Assembly (NCBI RefSeq): GCF_029223285.1
Contig: NZ_JARHUJ010000007.1
Span: 124,001-188,000 of the forward strand
Direction: 5' to 3'
DNA from: Paraflavitalea sp. CAU 1676
GTDB taxonomy: Bacteria > Bacteroidota > Bacteroidia > Chitinophagales > Chitinophagaceae
DNA length: 64,000 nt
A program made the position numbers and the translations under genes. Each line of letters starts with the position of its first letter. Positions within the stretch are counted from its first letter, which is position 1. This document shows positions 53,987 through 62,840 of this stretch, one piece after another. A model generated the notes under the pieces. That model did no database searches, was not told the origin of the DNA, and was given only the letters and a program-made list of their open reading frames with translations.

Positions 53987-54367
53987 TCAAGATTGCGCTT
54001 GCCTGCTCTTTTCAATAGAGTCTTTACGAAACAACTCCGAAGCTTTGTGATCAAGCCATTCTATTGCCAGGGAATCTTTTTCAAAAGCATGGAAGAGATC
54101 TCGTTTCTCCTTTGTAATAGGATCTTGCCCAATCCAAATAACATTCCCAAATAAAGGCCAGGACTTCATCAAGTTGCTTTTGAAACCCGGGCTTGGTTTT
54201 AGTAAACAATCAGCGTCAATGATCAAGGCCGTAATGTTTTCCTCAAGAAAAGTAAAGTTTTCTGAGCAGAGGTGTTTTTGTACGGTTTGCCTAAAACCAT
54301 ACAGATCCAGAGGCAAATCAATCTCACTAACTTCTCTTTTGAACACATCAATTAGAATAGCACGCAT
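53987..54367 (-). CDS. Hypothetical protein, 126 residues
   Basis: The frame starts MRAILIDVFKREVSEIDLPLD and shows mixed beta/alpha character with no signal peptide, no membrane segment and no motif I recognise. The N-terminus has a beta-hairpin look like that of small plasmid or ICE proteins (DUF3846-type), but this is only an impression. It is convergent with the DtxR-type gene, and its neighbours on the right are ICE genes. Confidence 0.6.
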   Translation of the reverse strand: MRAILIDVFKREVSEIDLPLDLYGFRQTVQKHLCSENFTFLEENITALIIDADCLLKPSPGFKSNLMKSWPLFGNVIWIGQDPITKEKRDLFHAFEKDSLAIEWLDHKASELFRKDSIEKSRQAQS

Positions 54368-54758
54368 AGTTCTATTTTATTTTCTAAATCGACACATAAC
54401 TTTCGAGGTGTCTGACCAATACACGAAATAAACCAACATGGAGGGAGCTAAACAAACTGTTAAACGAATGATTCAGTGCGCTGATCAAATTGACTAGGAA
54501 GCCAAGTCCGAAAAAATAACGCTAAATGATTAGAGGAACGTTTCACCGTCAGCTTTACAAATATAGGCGAAATGTCAATTTAATTCGACGTTCAAAAACT
54601 CCGAGAACAGTTCATTTCTGGAAATTCCACTTGTCCAGTCAACTATGACTTAGGAACTATTCCCCCTGATTCTGCCCCTTGGGATACATTCAAACGCCAA
54701 AATCGAATTACAAGCTCCCGCTGTCTTTGAGCAGTGGCCTCACCACAACACTTTTTTT
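54368..54758. other. Gene-poor stretch at the cargo/ICE boundary
   Basis: No gene or clear repeat is seen between the small hypothetical gene and the palindrome at 54759. The base composition looks ordinary. The boundary between metal cargo and transfer genes is around here. Confidence 0.4.
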
Positions 54759-54813
54759 ATCCCAGTACTGGGATTCCGCTCCCAAAGAACCCATTTCCAA
54801 GCTCCCATATTTG
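54759..54813 (+). promoter_or_regulatory. ICE palindrome with promoter, upstream of the HTH gene
   Basis: ATCCCAGTACTGGGAT (54759-54774) is a perfect 16-base palindrome. Forty-five bases after its CCCAG (54761) lies CATATTTG (54806-54813), a likely -7 box. The same pair with the same spacing occurs at 61678-61730. Confidence 0.65.
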
Positions 54814-54829
54814 TGATAGAAATAGAAAC

Positions 54830-55150
54830 ATGACTAACACGACATCGCACCCAAATAAACCACAAAATCCAAATCGCCTTGTCACCATGGCCGATTTACA
54901 GGAATTCAAGCAAGATCTTCTCCAAAGGTTTTATGCGATAATTCATCCAAAAGCATCGGAACCTAAAAAATGGCTGAAAACCTACGAGGTTAAAAAAATG
55001 CTGGCACTTTCATCTGGAACCCTACAAACTCTAAGAAACAATGGTACGATCGCTTTCACCAAAATCGGGGGTACACTTTACTATGATGCAGCAGATATCA
55101 CGAAACTCCTGGAAGGCACAAAATCCGGCAATTCACGAAAACGACTATAA
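54830..55150 (+). CDS. Helix-turn-helix DNA-binding protein (excisionase-like, HTH_17)
   Basis: I start at the ATG at 54830 (MTNTTSHPNKPQNPNRLV), giving 107 residues. A longer frame from 54734 would run through the palindrome and -7 box and is unlikely. The domain reads KKWLKTYEVKKMLALSSGTLQTLRNNGTIAFTKIGGTLYYDAADITKLLEG, a typical winged-helix of excisionase-like proteins common in Bacteroidota mobile elements. It may act as the element's excision or transfer regulator. Confidence 0.82.
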   Translation: MTNTTSHPNKPQNPNRLVTMADLQEFKQDLLQRFYAIIHPKASEPKKWLKTYEVKKMLALSSGTLQTLRNNGTIAFTKIGGTLYYDAADITKLLEGTKSGNSRKRL

Positions 55151-55154
55151 CCTT

Positions 55155-55427
55155 ATGAAACCATCAGAAAAAGTAACATGGAGCAAAAACGAGGGTCCGA
55201 GGCTTTTTGAAGTCAAAATCTACTTTTCACAAAAAGAAGAATCTACAGAGAATGCTGAGACCTTTTTTAGATTTTATGAAAAGAAGCGATGGCGGAACAA
55301 AAAAGGTGAGTTATTCAAAAGATGGAAGGTGAAGGCGTTTCAATGGATTCAGAAAAATCGAAGCAAATCGCATTCATCATTGAAAACCCCAAAACGTAAC
55401 ACTTTCCAACCAATTAGCAAGAGTTGA
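55155..55427 (+). CDS. Small basic hypothetical protein of the ICE
   Basis: 90 residues from the ATG at 55155, starting MKPSEKVTWSKNEGPRLFEV, four bases after the stop of the HTH gene. It is strongly basic towards the C-terminus (KKRWRNKKGELFKRWKVKAF), which suggests nucleic-acid contact. No domain is recognised. The position and spacing support a real gene. Confidence 0.5.
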   Translation: MKPSEKVTWSKNEGPRLFEVKIYFSQKEESTENAETFFRFYEKKRWRNKKGELFKRWKVKAFQWIQKNRSKSHSSLKTPKRNTFQPISKS

Positions 55428-55528
55428 ACATTCCGTGATATAATTATCCCACAAGTTGTGGGACCATTTCTTAAAAAAGAAATCGACAATCTCAAATCAA
55501 TCAATAAACCTATAAACTTCAATAGTTT

Positions 55529-55762
55529 ATGTACTACATCTGCAAATTCTCCGAATCCTGGTCTCTGTACAACGCCAGCAGCCGTTCAACTCGTCCCCTT
55601 ACACCTCATGAAATAACAACGGTGAAGGAGCTTTTCCCAGAACTCCTGGTTTCAAATAAGATCCTATCAGCTATCCAAATCAACAGCATCAATCCGAACA
55701 AGCTCGTAGGCCTCGAAAACGGAAGTACTTCAGCCAACGGGAAACCTAAAACGCAGCCCTAA
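55529..55762 (+). CDS. Small hypothetical protein, first of a tandem paralogous pair
   Basis: 77 residues, starting MYYICKFSESWSLYNASS. It aligns along its length with the next gene (MY-I-K----W, a Thr/Leu-rich turn, an acidic helix, then IQINSI). Duplicated small proteins like these are common in ICE modules. Function unknown. Confidence 0.6.
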   Translation: MYYICKFSESWSLYNASSRSTRPLTPHEITTVKELFPELLVSNKILSAIQINSINPNKLVGLENGSTSANGKPKTQP

Positions 55763-55784
55763 TTTTCACTTATACCTTATATAT

Positions 55785-56003
55785 ATGTACATCATCACAA
55801 AATACACTAACTGCTGGATGGTGCTAGACACTGTTACAGGGGGTACTAAAAGCCTCAACGCCACTGAAAAAGAACGAATTAAGAATGAATTTAAGCTCAT
55901 TTCTAACCCGGAAGTGCACGGTATTCAGGTAGAGCAGATAAGATCCATATCAACAGTCACTGGGACCTACCCCGGAAATGAAGGAATAGAAGTTAAAAGC
56001 TAG
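55785..56003 (+). CDS. Small hypothetical protein, second of a tandem paralogous pair
   Basis: 72 residues, starting MYIITKYTNCWMVLDTVTGG. It shares with the upstream gene the MYxIxK start, the conserved W, the acidic helix and the Ile-Gln-x-x-x-Ile pattern (GIQVEQIRSI). The gap is 22 bases, so the two are co-transcribed. Function unknown. Confidence 0.6.
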   Translation: MYIITKYTNCWMVLDTVTGGTKSLNATEKERIKNEFKLISNPEVHGIQVEQIRSISTVTGTYPGNEGIEVKS

Positions 56004-56059
56004 TAACACTAAAGACACTTCCATTAATGCCGCTGATCTTACCGACAGCCTCCGGCCGA

Positions 56060-56105
56060 GTGTGCCGTGAACGCACACAGCAAGATGTAGTGTTGCGGGC
56101 AACAC
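56060..56105. other. Candidate oriT: paired inverted repeats just upstream of the mobilisation genes
   Basis: GTGTGC (56060-56065) with GCACAC (56073-56078), and GTGTTGC (56090-56096) with GCAACAC (56099-56105), are two inverted repeats in a GC-rich patch that ends 35 bases before the RHH accessory gene and some 420 before the relaxase gene. An origin of transfer normally sits here. The nick site is not identified. Confidence 0.5.
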
Positions 56106-56139
56106 GGCTTACGCCTATTCAATAAACGAATAATATCAA

Positions 56140-56544
56140 ATGAAAAAGGGACAAACAAAAGGAGAAAAGGGTCTAAATCATAGGGTGCATACGCGTCTTA
56201 GTAGTAAGGAACTTATTACCCTGAAGTCCATTATTCGACAAACCAAGGACGAAACAATTAGCAGTGCAGTTAGGAAAATCATAATAGGCAAACCAATCAA
56301 GGTCTTCGTTCACGACGAGACAACAGACATTCTAATTGAGTCACTAGCAGCGATCCGATCAGAAATAAATGCAATTGGCGTAAATATTAATCAGTTGACG
56401 AAAAGCTACAACACCTATCCAGAACAAGTAAGAAAGGACTATTTCGCAAAGTTAGCATTTCATCACTATTCCCGTCTGGAACCCTCCATTACTCAACTTT
56501 TAGCCATTATGTCAAAATTGAACGCTAAGTGGTTGCAAAAATAA
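56140..56544 (+). CDS. Mobilisation accessory protein (MobC/ribbon-helix-helix type)
   Basis: 134 residues: a basic N-terminus, then HTRLSSKELITLKSIIRQTKDETISSAVRKIIIG, a ribbon-helix-helix-like DNA-binding segment, then a helical part with AIGVNINQLTKSYN, the INQ-x-x-K pattern of MobC-type relaxosome proteins. They bind oriT and help the relaxase. The gene overlaps the relaxase gene by 16 bases. Confidence 0.85.
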   Translation: MKKGQTKGEKGLNHRVHTRLSSKELITLKSIIRQTKDETISSAVRKIIIGKPIKVFVHDETTDILIESLAAIRSEINAIGVNINQLTKSYNTYPEQVRKDYFAKLAFHHYSRLEPSITQLLAIMSKLNAKWLQK

Positions 56545-57728
56545 AAATAGTAAAATCTGTCACGAAAGCTTTGAACTATAACGAAAACAAAGTTCGTGAG
56601 GGGACCGCTTCGCTCATACTTGCCTCACGGTTCGGTTGTGCCAGTGAGGACTTGGGCTTTTCTCAAAAAGTCAATCGATTTGTAAGACGGAACGCCCTAT
56701 GTCAGAAAACTTCCAATAATACCCTTCACATTTTTTTGAGCTTTTCAAACCAAGATTCCCTAAACAATGAAAAACTACAATCCATCGCCTCCGATTACAT
56801 GAAACGGATAGGATTTGGCGACCAACCATATTTGGTCTATCGTCATGACGACACTGCCAATCCACACGTCCACATCGTCACTACCACTATAAAAGAAAAT
56901 GGAAAAGCAATCAACCTTCACATGATTGCCAAGCGAAAGTCCGAGCCGGCCCGCCTGGCAATAGAACAAACATTTAACCTAATTCCCGCCCAAACCCATA
57001 AAAGGAATCAATCCCATACAATTCTCCCCGGCAAGCCCCAAGGGACAAAATCCGACATCGCCCTGGCAATTTCGTATGCGACCAGAAACTATCGGGTAAG
57101 AAACCTCGACGAACTAAATGCTATTCTTGCTGTGAAAGGAATTTTTGCAGACCCGGGCCTTCCTGGGTCGCGCCGAGCCGCCAACAACGGACTGCTTTAT
57201 TATAAGATTGACCGGGAAGGACAGAAATATTCCGTAGGTATAAAGGCAAGCTCAATCCCGGGCGAACCAACCCTGAAAAATCTACAGAAACTGTTTTTTA
57301 AGAATAAGCTTAGAGTAGCCGAGAACTCCAAGTCTCGTGAAATGTTGGGGGATGCGATTTCAAATTCACAAAACTCAAACCTTTATAATCTCTTCGCCGA
57401 GCTCAACAATCAAGGACTCCAAGTAAAATTCAAAAGTGAAGGCCAAAACCCAATGTCATCAGTCGCATTAATAAACCATGCAAGTAAAACTATTGATATT
57501 CTATACCCCCATCAAGCGACAGACCAAGCATTAATCGAAAAACTAGGAAATCTAACCCAAAAGGTTCGCCATCCCAAAAACACCCAAAAGAATACACCGC
57601 TACAATCTTCCATGAATTCTGGAAATGTACCGGTGCTTTTGGGGAATACACTTTTACCCGACAATAAGTCCGAAGGGATCGCACTTGACTATTCGGAATC
57701 CAAAAAGAAAAAACGAAAAACTCCTTAA
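56529..57728 (+). CDS. Relaxase/mobilisation nuclease
   Basis: 399 residues starting at a GTG at 56529 inside the end of the accessory gene. The Tyr in KALNYNENKV near residue 17 is the likely nicking residue. H106 with the H113-V-H115 pair (NPHVHIVTTT) forms the metal-binding histidine triad. The protein cuts one DNA strand at oriT and stays bound to its 5' end. The C-terminus is basic and ends KKKKRKTP. Confidence 0.9.
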   Translation: MVAKIKIVKSVTKALNYNENKVREGTASLILASRFGCASEDLGFSQKVNRFVRRNALCQKTSNNTLHIFLSFSNQDSLNNEKLQSIASDYMKRIGFGDQPYLVYRHDDTANPHVHIVTTTIKENGKAINLHMIAKRKSEPARLAIEQTFNLIPAQTHKRNQSHTILPGKPQGTKSDIALAISYATRNYRVRNLDELNAILAVKGIFADPGLPGSRRAANNGLLYYKIDREGQKYSVGIKASSIPGEPTLKNLQKLFFKNKLRVAENSKSREMLGDAISNSQNSNLYNLFAELNNQGLQVKFKSEGQNPMSSVALINHASKTIDILYPHQATDQALIEKLGNLTQKVRHPKNTQKNTPLQSSMNSGNVPVLLGNTLLPDNKSEGIALDYSESKKKKRKTP

Positions 57729-57738
57729 CTCTTGAAAT

Positions 57739-59745
57739 ATGGAAACTGGAGAAAATATACAAGCCCTGCGAAAAATCCTGGACTTCCTTAGATTCGGAAG
57801 CATACTTCTGTTATTGAGCCATTTCTATGCTGCCAGCTACGAAACACTATCTGAGGAAAATCTCAACATCATTTTAATCGACAAACTGATATTCAACTTT
57901 TCTGAAAAATCCTTCATGCTAAACGGAATTACCAGATCCAAATGTTTTATCCTCCTTTTACTACTCATCTCTCTTTTAGGGGTAAAGGGTAAAAAAGATG
58001 AAAAACAAACAATTCTGCCGCTTTGCATACTGACTGCCGGAGGACTTGCATTTTACTTCCTTTCGGTCTTTCTGCTTGAAATCGATGCAAACCCTGCAAC
58101 AATAACAAGTTGGTATATTACCACTACCTCTTTAGGTTATGTTGCCATTCTTACCGGTCTGTCTAGAATTAGCAGGATCATTAAAGGGAAACAGAAAAAA
58201 GACATATTCAACGATTTCAACGAATCTTTCCCGCAACAAGAACAGCTCATAGTAAACCAATATTCGGTCAATATCCCCATGGAATATACATTTCAGGGAA
58301 AAATCAGAAAAGGCTGGTTAAACTGGCAAAACCCCTTCCGCGGCACAATCTGCGCCGGAACACCAGGTTCCGGCAAAAGCTTGTTTGTGATCAACACATT
58401 CATTCGCCAATTGGTCGAACGGCAATTCACATTCGGCTTATACGATTTGAAGTTTCCAGAGCAAACCACCATACTATACAATCACCTACTAAAACATGCT
58501 CATAAATATCCAGTCAAACCATCATTCCATATTATAAACTTTGACGACCTATCGAGAACTCACCGCTGCAACGTTCTCTTTCCGGATAATATGACAGACT
58601 TGACTGACGCAACGGATGCAGCCAGAACGCTTATGATGGCCCTCAACCGTCAATGGCAGAGCAAAGAAGGAGATTTCTTCGTAGAATCCCCAATCATCTT
58701 CGTTACAGCAATTTTCTGGTATCTTAAGAAATTTGCAGGAGGTAAATATTGCACGTTACCCCACGCCATCGAGCTTGCGCAAGTAGACTATTTTGATTTG
58801 TTTGAAGTACTCTCTATGGAGCGAGAAATTGAGGTTTTTATCAACCCCTTCTGCAGTGCCCTGATTCGAGGAGCGGCCGAACAACTTGAGGGGCAGATCG
58901 CGAGTGCCAAAATTTCTTTAGCGAGGTTGGTTTCCCCATCCCTTTATTATGTTCTTTCAGGAAATGACTTCTCCCTTGATATCAATAATCCCCAAAATCC
59001 TAAAGTTGTCTGCTTTGGTAACAACCCTTCAAAGGTAGCAACCTATGGTGCAGTCTTAAGCCTTTACGTCGAACGCATGCACAAACTTGTCAACAAGAAA
59101 CATCAGCGTCCCTGCGCCCTAATCTACGACGAGTTCCCTACTCTTACTGCGCAAGTCGATATGCTGATCAGCACCGCCAGGTCCAACCTGATATGCGTAT
59201 TACTAGGCATCCAAGATTTTTCCCAACTAGTCAGAGATTATGGAAAAGAAAAGGCCGAAGTAATCATGAATATCTGCGGAAACATCGTTTCCGGTCAAGT
59301 CCTGGGAGAAAGTTCAAAGTCCCTTAGCGAACGAATCGGCAAAATAAACCAGGAAAAAGAGTCCCTAAGCATAAATACCAACGACGTGTCGGTCAGCAAG
59401 TCAACTCAATTGGAAAGCGCCATCCCAGTTTCCCGGATCAGCAACCTCACTTCCGGGGAATTCGTCGGCGCCTTAGCCGACAGTCCACAGCAGCCAGTAA
59501 AAAACAAAGCCTTTCACTGCAAAATAACAATGGACTTTGACGCCTTGAAAAAGGAACAAGAAGCTTATAAAGAAATCCCAATTATTCGAAACGTAGACGA
59601 CTCAGTCGTTATGCAGAATTTCTACCAGATCAAAGCGGACGTGCAAGAAATAATTCAAAGCGAAAAAGACCGCATCAACAATAACCCTATGGTTAAACAG
59701 CTGCGAGCTAAACAGAAAAAGTCACCTGAAACCGCCAGCAATTAG
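57739..59745 (+). CDS. Type IV coupling protein (TraG/VirD4/MobC-type)
   Basis: 668 residues. Two to four N-terminal membrane segments (to about residue 150) precede an ATPase domain with the Walker A GTPGSGKS near residues 207-214 and Walker B LIYDEFPTL with D464-E465. It docks the relaxase-DNA complex to the transfer channel and drives it through. It follows the relaxase by 10 bases. In Bacteroides elements this protein is called MobC. Confidence 0.9.
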   Translation: METGENIQALRKILDFLRFGSILLLLSHFYAASYETLSEENLNIILIDKLIFNFSEKSFMLNGITRSKCFILLLLLISLLGVKGKKDEKQTILPLCILTAGGLAFYFLSVFLLEIDANPATITSWYITTTSLGYVAILTGLSRISRIIKGKQKKDIFNDFNESFPQQEQLIVNQYSVNIPMEYTFQGKIRKGWLNWQNPFRGTICAGTPGSGKSLFVINTFIRQLVERQFTFGLYDLKFPEQTTILYNHLLKHAHKYPVKPSFHIINFDDLSRTHRCNVLFPDNMTDLTDATDAARTLMMALNRQWQSKEGDFFVESPIIFVTAIFWYLKKFAGGKYCTLPHAIELAQVDYFDLFEVLSMEREIEVFINPFCSALIRGAAEQLEGQIASAKISLARLVSPSLYYVLSGNDFSLDINNPQNPKVVCFGNNPSKVATYGAVLSLYVERMHKLVNKKHQRPCALIYDEFPTLTAQVDMLISTARSNLICVLLGIQDFSQLVRDYGKEKAEVIMNICGNIVSGQVLGESSKSLSERIGKINQEKESLSINTNDVSVSKSTQLESAIPVSRISNLTSGEFVGALADSPQQPVKNKAFHCKITMDFDALKKEQEAYKEIPIIRNVDDSVVMQNFYQIKADVQEIIQSEKDRINNNPMVKQLRAKQKKSPETASN

Positions 59746-59778
59746 TCTCCTATTATTAAACTATAAAAATTAAAAACT

Positions 59779-60567
59779 ATGGATCCAAGAAACTATCAAA
59801 CCCTCAAAGAAGAGGTTTTACCACGAATGGGATTCGGGGGAGTCTTTGACGACCAACTGCAACCTGCCATGCAACAAGGTAAACCCGAGTTCTCCCTACA
59901 GGTCCCCGCCAGTTTTGGAACAGACAAGATGAATTATGAACTTGTCTTCCAGAAAAACAAAAAAGATACTAACGACCAAAGGTATTACCTCAATGAGGTA
60001 AAAGTCGTCCTGGAGAAACCAGAAGCCCCTAAGAAAGAGTACACATTTCAACTCTTTAACCAAACCGGCTTTAATGCCAGCCAAATGTACAATGCCATGG
60101 ACGGTAGATATGTCCATTCAGAGTTTCGGGGAAAATCCAACAACCAGGTCTCGGTCTGGACGACCATTCAAGAAACACAAAAAGAGGGTAAAATCGTAAC
60201 ATCAGACCGACGCGTGTACGAAAACTCCTCCAATTTCAATTTAGTCAAAGCCATGAGCGCTTTGCCTCTTGCAGCCATGAGCCAGGAGCAGAAGGAAAAT
60301 GCCCTGCAAAATATGCGTGATGGTCACAAGGCTTCAGTCATCATAAAAACAGACACAGGCCGAGAATCTGTTACTTTAGTTGCGCAACCCCATGTAGGAG
60401 AAATAGCAGTATTTAATTTAAAGGGGGAACGTCTTCATTTAGACAAAGCGAATGTTCAAGGTGTAGCGCCAGTATTCGAACTTCCACCCTTGACAAAATC
60501 CTTGGTCGAGGCAGCCGATAAAAAGGATAAAACTCAGGAACAGAAGCAAGGTACTAAAGTTAGATAG
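59779..60567 (+). CDS. Hypothetical protein downstream of the coupling protein
   Basis: 262 residues without signal peptide or membrane segment. It begins MDPRNYQTLKEEVLPRMGFGG. The middle is a beta-rich segment (YELVFQKNKK, YTFQLFNQTGFNASQMYNAM) and a helical part with ALPLAAMSQEQKENALQNM. The end is charged and low in complexity. The 33-base gap from the coupling gene and the hairpin after it (60579) suggest it closes the mob operon. It looks similar to proteins of this position in other Bacteroidota ICEs, but I cannot name a domain. Confidence 0.6.
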   Translation: MDPRNYQTLKEEVLPRMGFGGVFDDQLQPAMQQGKPEFSLQVPASFGTDKMNYELVFQKNKKDTNDQRYYLNEVKVVLEKPEAPKKEYTFQLFNQTGFNASQMYNAMDGRYVHSEFRGKSNNQVSVWTTIQETQKEGKIVTSDRRVYENSSNFNLVKAMSALPLAAMSQEQKENALQNMRDGHKASVIIKTDTGRESVTLVAQPHVGEIAVFNLKGERLHLDKANVQGVAPVFELPPLTKSLVEAADKKDKTQEQKQGTKVR

Positions 60568-60578
60568 CGATCTTTCAC

Positions 60579-60604
60579 GGGGAAAAGCTAGCAAGCTTTT
60601 CCCC
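60579..60604 (+). terminator. Stem-loop after the mobilisation operon
   Basis: GGGGAAAAGCT (60579-60589), loop AGCA, and AGCTTTTCCCC (60594-60604) make an 11-base perfect stem 12 bases after the stop. There is no T-tract beyond it. Confidence 0.75.
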
Positions 60605-60871
60605 ATTAACCATTTACGTAATTCGTTTTCTCCAACATAATAAGTTGTCCGTCTCCCAATTCATGGACATTCGCTATATGTGAGATTCAATATCGAACCA
60701 GCTAAAAGGCCAAATCTAACTCTAATACTGGCACAAAGGCGTATTCACGCTCATGGAGTGCTCCTACTTAAAATCTAAGCTTCGCCCCAAAGCAATTTTT
60801 CTATTTTCTCCTATCCAAACGGCAATAAAAATTGATTACACTTCATATAGCAGAAATACAGCATTTCCTCA

Positions 60872-61192
60872 TCAAGACAAGTGTTCCCTCCTCCGCTGCA
60901 TACATCTATAACATTCTAAATCTTCCTTTTGAAGGTGGAAATACTCTAATGCCTTATCGACGGCGTAGTCCGGGAGAAAGGTAATGTCATTTTTTAGTGC
61001 AGAAATAATTTTATCATACCCGTAGAAGAGAACTGCCTCGTCCCATTCCTCATCACTTCCTCGCTCTATGACCCGAGCAATAATTGCCGGCGCATGAGCC
61101 TGCCAGTCAATGGCCTCAAAACGCCAATCCCAAAATAACCGCCTGGGAAGGTTCGGCCCTGAACTGTTTTCTATGGAAAGATCGTCGCCCAT
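60872..61192 (-). CDS. DUF6922-like small protein
   Basis: 106 residues, with NLPRRLFWDWRFEAIDWQAHAPAIIARVIERG followed by an acidic helical half (SDEEWDEAVLFYGYDKII; LPDYAVDKALEYFHL). The pattern matches, from memory, the DUF6922 proteins found near toxin-antitoxin or mobile genes in Bacteroidota. It is the only minus-strand gene in the transfer region. No partner toxin is seen, and the function is unknown. Confidence 0.65.
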   Translation of the reverse strand: MGDDLSIENSSGPNLPRRLFWDWRFEAIDWQAHAPAIIARVIERGSDEEWDEAVLFYGYDKIISALKNDITFLPDYAVDKALEYFHLQKEDLECYRCMQRRREHLS

Positions 61193-61677
61193 AAGTAACC
61201 AAATTTACTAAAATTATCCGGTCTGCTGGCGTTGATCGTTACTGACCAGCTAATCATAATAGCAAAAACAATCTCCTAGACCAGCTCTCAGTCATCGCCC
61301 ACTGTACTTGAATCATTTCCATTTTCGCAAAAGCATTTATAAGTAATCAATGTCGTAACTCTATGCAATTACTCTTACCAATGATTTATCCTAATGGTTC
61401 TCCGACAACTTCCAGTATGTATTCTCTGATCAACTCCAAGCAACCCCCGCCATAATCGCATTGCAGCCTCAACACTCAACCTGATCGATAAAATAGCATT
61501 CCTCCTGGCAGATGAAATACCCTTCCTTATGAAGCAGTAGACCCTATAAATTCTTCCATCACATCTCCAGTTGATGAATAAAGCACATCTCCTATGTCAA
61601 TTGCCTCACCAACCTTTCTTTAGTTGTCATACCCATTCACTACAAAACAGATACACTTCAACTCTCAAACTATTTCA
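61193..61677. other. 480-bp stretch without a recognised gene
   Basis: No frame or repeat of note between the DUF6922-like start and the palindrome at 61678. It may hold a promoter region for the minus-strand gene and a leader for the tra operon. Confidence 0.4.
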
Positions 61678-61730
61678 CCCAGCACTGGGACATGACTGTT
61701 AAAGATCGCCTCTAAAGCATCGCATATTTG
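61678..61730 (+). promoter_or_regulatory. ICE palindrome with promoter, upstream of the tra operon
   Basis: CCCAGCACTGGGA (61678-61690) has one mismatch to the site at 54761, and CATATTTG (61723-61730) follows 45 bases after its start, the same spacing as there. The spacer sequence between the two elements differs, so the spacing is conserved and not just the block. Confidence 0.65.
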
Positions 61731-61760
61731 TTGAGGAATCAAAATTGACAAACTCAAAAA

Positions 61761-62276
61761 ATGTGTGTTATGCTTTTAATCATTCAATGGAACGCAACCA
61801 TAATAATTATTGCGATTGCATTAAGCGCCTACTATTGGTGGTTACTTAAATCAAGAGTTCTACAAACAGCTAAGGCAGCCCCGGCCCCCGATCCCGAACC
61901 TGCTGTAGCGGAAGATTTAATCCCTCGCCAGGTACTCCAAGCTAAACAGCCACCTATGTTTCTGCCACCCGCCATCGAGCGGTTCCCCGATCCAGAAGAA
62001 GAAACCTTCCTCGAACTCCTTGAACAAAAGGAAGGCATCCTCCTCCGTGAAGCTGAACTGGTGGTACATCAAATTCAAAAAACCATCGACAACATTGCTT
62101 CTAATCCACCTAACCCGGAAGAAGTAACCAGTAAGATCCGGGCTATTGTCGAACCCTATCACATTTTTCATGACACCGAATACTATCATTCGATCAACAC
62201 CTATATCGCGCTTGCCCTCGAAAGGGATTGTCAAATCACACTAACGCCGCAAGAGCTTCAGGCACTCTGGAACTAA
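61761..62276 (+). CDS. Membrane-anchored hypothetical transfer protein
   Basis: 171 residues. One N-terminal helix (IIQWNATIIIIAIALSAYYWW) is followed by a Pro/Ala/Glu-rich linker and an acidic soluble domain. It precedes the TraE-like gene, a place held by small accessory proteins in CTnDOT-type transfer regions. No family is recognised. The starts at Met 1 and Met 4 are both possible. Confidence 0.6.
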   Translation: MCVMLLIIQWNATIIIIAIALSAYYWWLLKSRVLQTAKAAPAPDPEPAVAEDLIPRQVLQAKQPPMFLPPAIERFPDPEEETFLELLEQKEGILLREAELVVHQIQKTIDNIASNPPNPEEVTSKIRAIVEPYHIFHDTEYYHSINTYIALALERDCQITLTPQELQALWN

Positions 62277-62494
62277 ACAATCTGACTTTTCTTACCACGG
62301 TGCTTTACCAAACAATTAGGTCTCAAGAAACTGGTACAACCTCTAAAATAAAACGCTCTTTTTCAATCGCTCGTTGCTCCATCCGCTTACCCCTCGGCCC
62401 AGAAGTAGTGCTACCAAATTGGGCCTTGCCATACCCAAGGTAGCCTACTTCTTCCTTTCAAACCATTCCCCCAAACCATAAAACTCAATTGAAC

Positions 62495-62830
62495 ATGTTC
62501 AAAAAGAACAGAAAAGGAAACGCATGTTTCCACAGGAAAACCTTTGCCCTAGCTGTAGCGCTCGCTTTCGCTTCCGCATCATTCGCCCAACAAGGCGACG
62601 GTGGCGCCGGCTTAACCAAAGCAAACGAAATGATTACCGGCTATTTTGAAAACGGCTCCAAACTGATGTATGCCATTGGAGCTATCGTCGGACTCATCGG
62701 AGCGGTAAAAGTCTATCAAAAATGGTCGTCCGGTGATCAGGATACCAGCAAAGTAGCTGCAGCATGGTTCTCTGCCTGCATCTTCTTGGTAGTAGTAGCT
62801 ACAGTCATCAAATCCTTCTTTGGAATTTAA
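62495..62830 (+). CDS. traE: TraE-type DUF4134 transfer protein
   Basis: About 111 residues from the ATG at 62495; a TTG at 62489 would add two residues. The signal-like helix (LAVALAFASASFAQ) and two following helices (KLMYAIGAIVGLIGAVKVYQKW; AAWFSACIFLVVVATVIKSFF) match DUF4134, the TraE of Bacteroidota conjugative elements and a VirB2-like component. It ends before the TraF-like gene. Confidence 0.88.
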   Translation: MFKKNRKGNACFHRKTFALAVALAFASASFAQQGDGGAGLTKANEMITGYFENGSKLMYAIGAIVGLIGAVKVYQKWSSGDQDTSKVAAAWFSACIFLVVVATVIKSFFGI

Positions 62831-62840
62831 TCCCAAGACC

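Noticed and set aside
55041-55154. Extension of the small basic ICE gene upstream to 55041
   Set aside because: The extension lies inside the HTH gene in another frame; the ATG at 55155 fits the operon spacing.
62228-62443. 71-residue plus-strand frame between the hypothetical transfer gene and traE
   Set aside because: It overlaps the end of the gene at 61761 and shows no conserved features.
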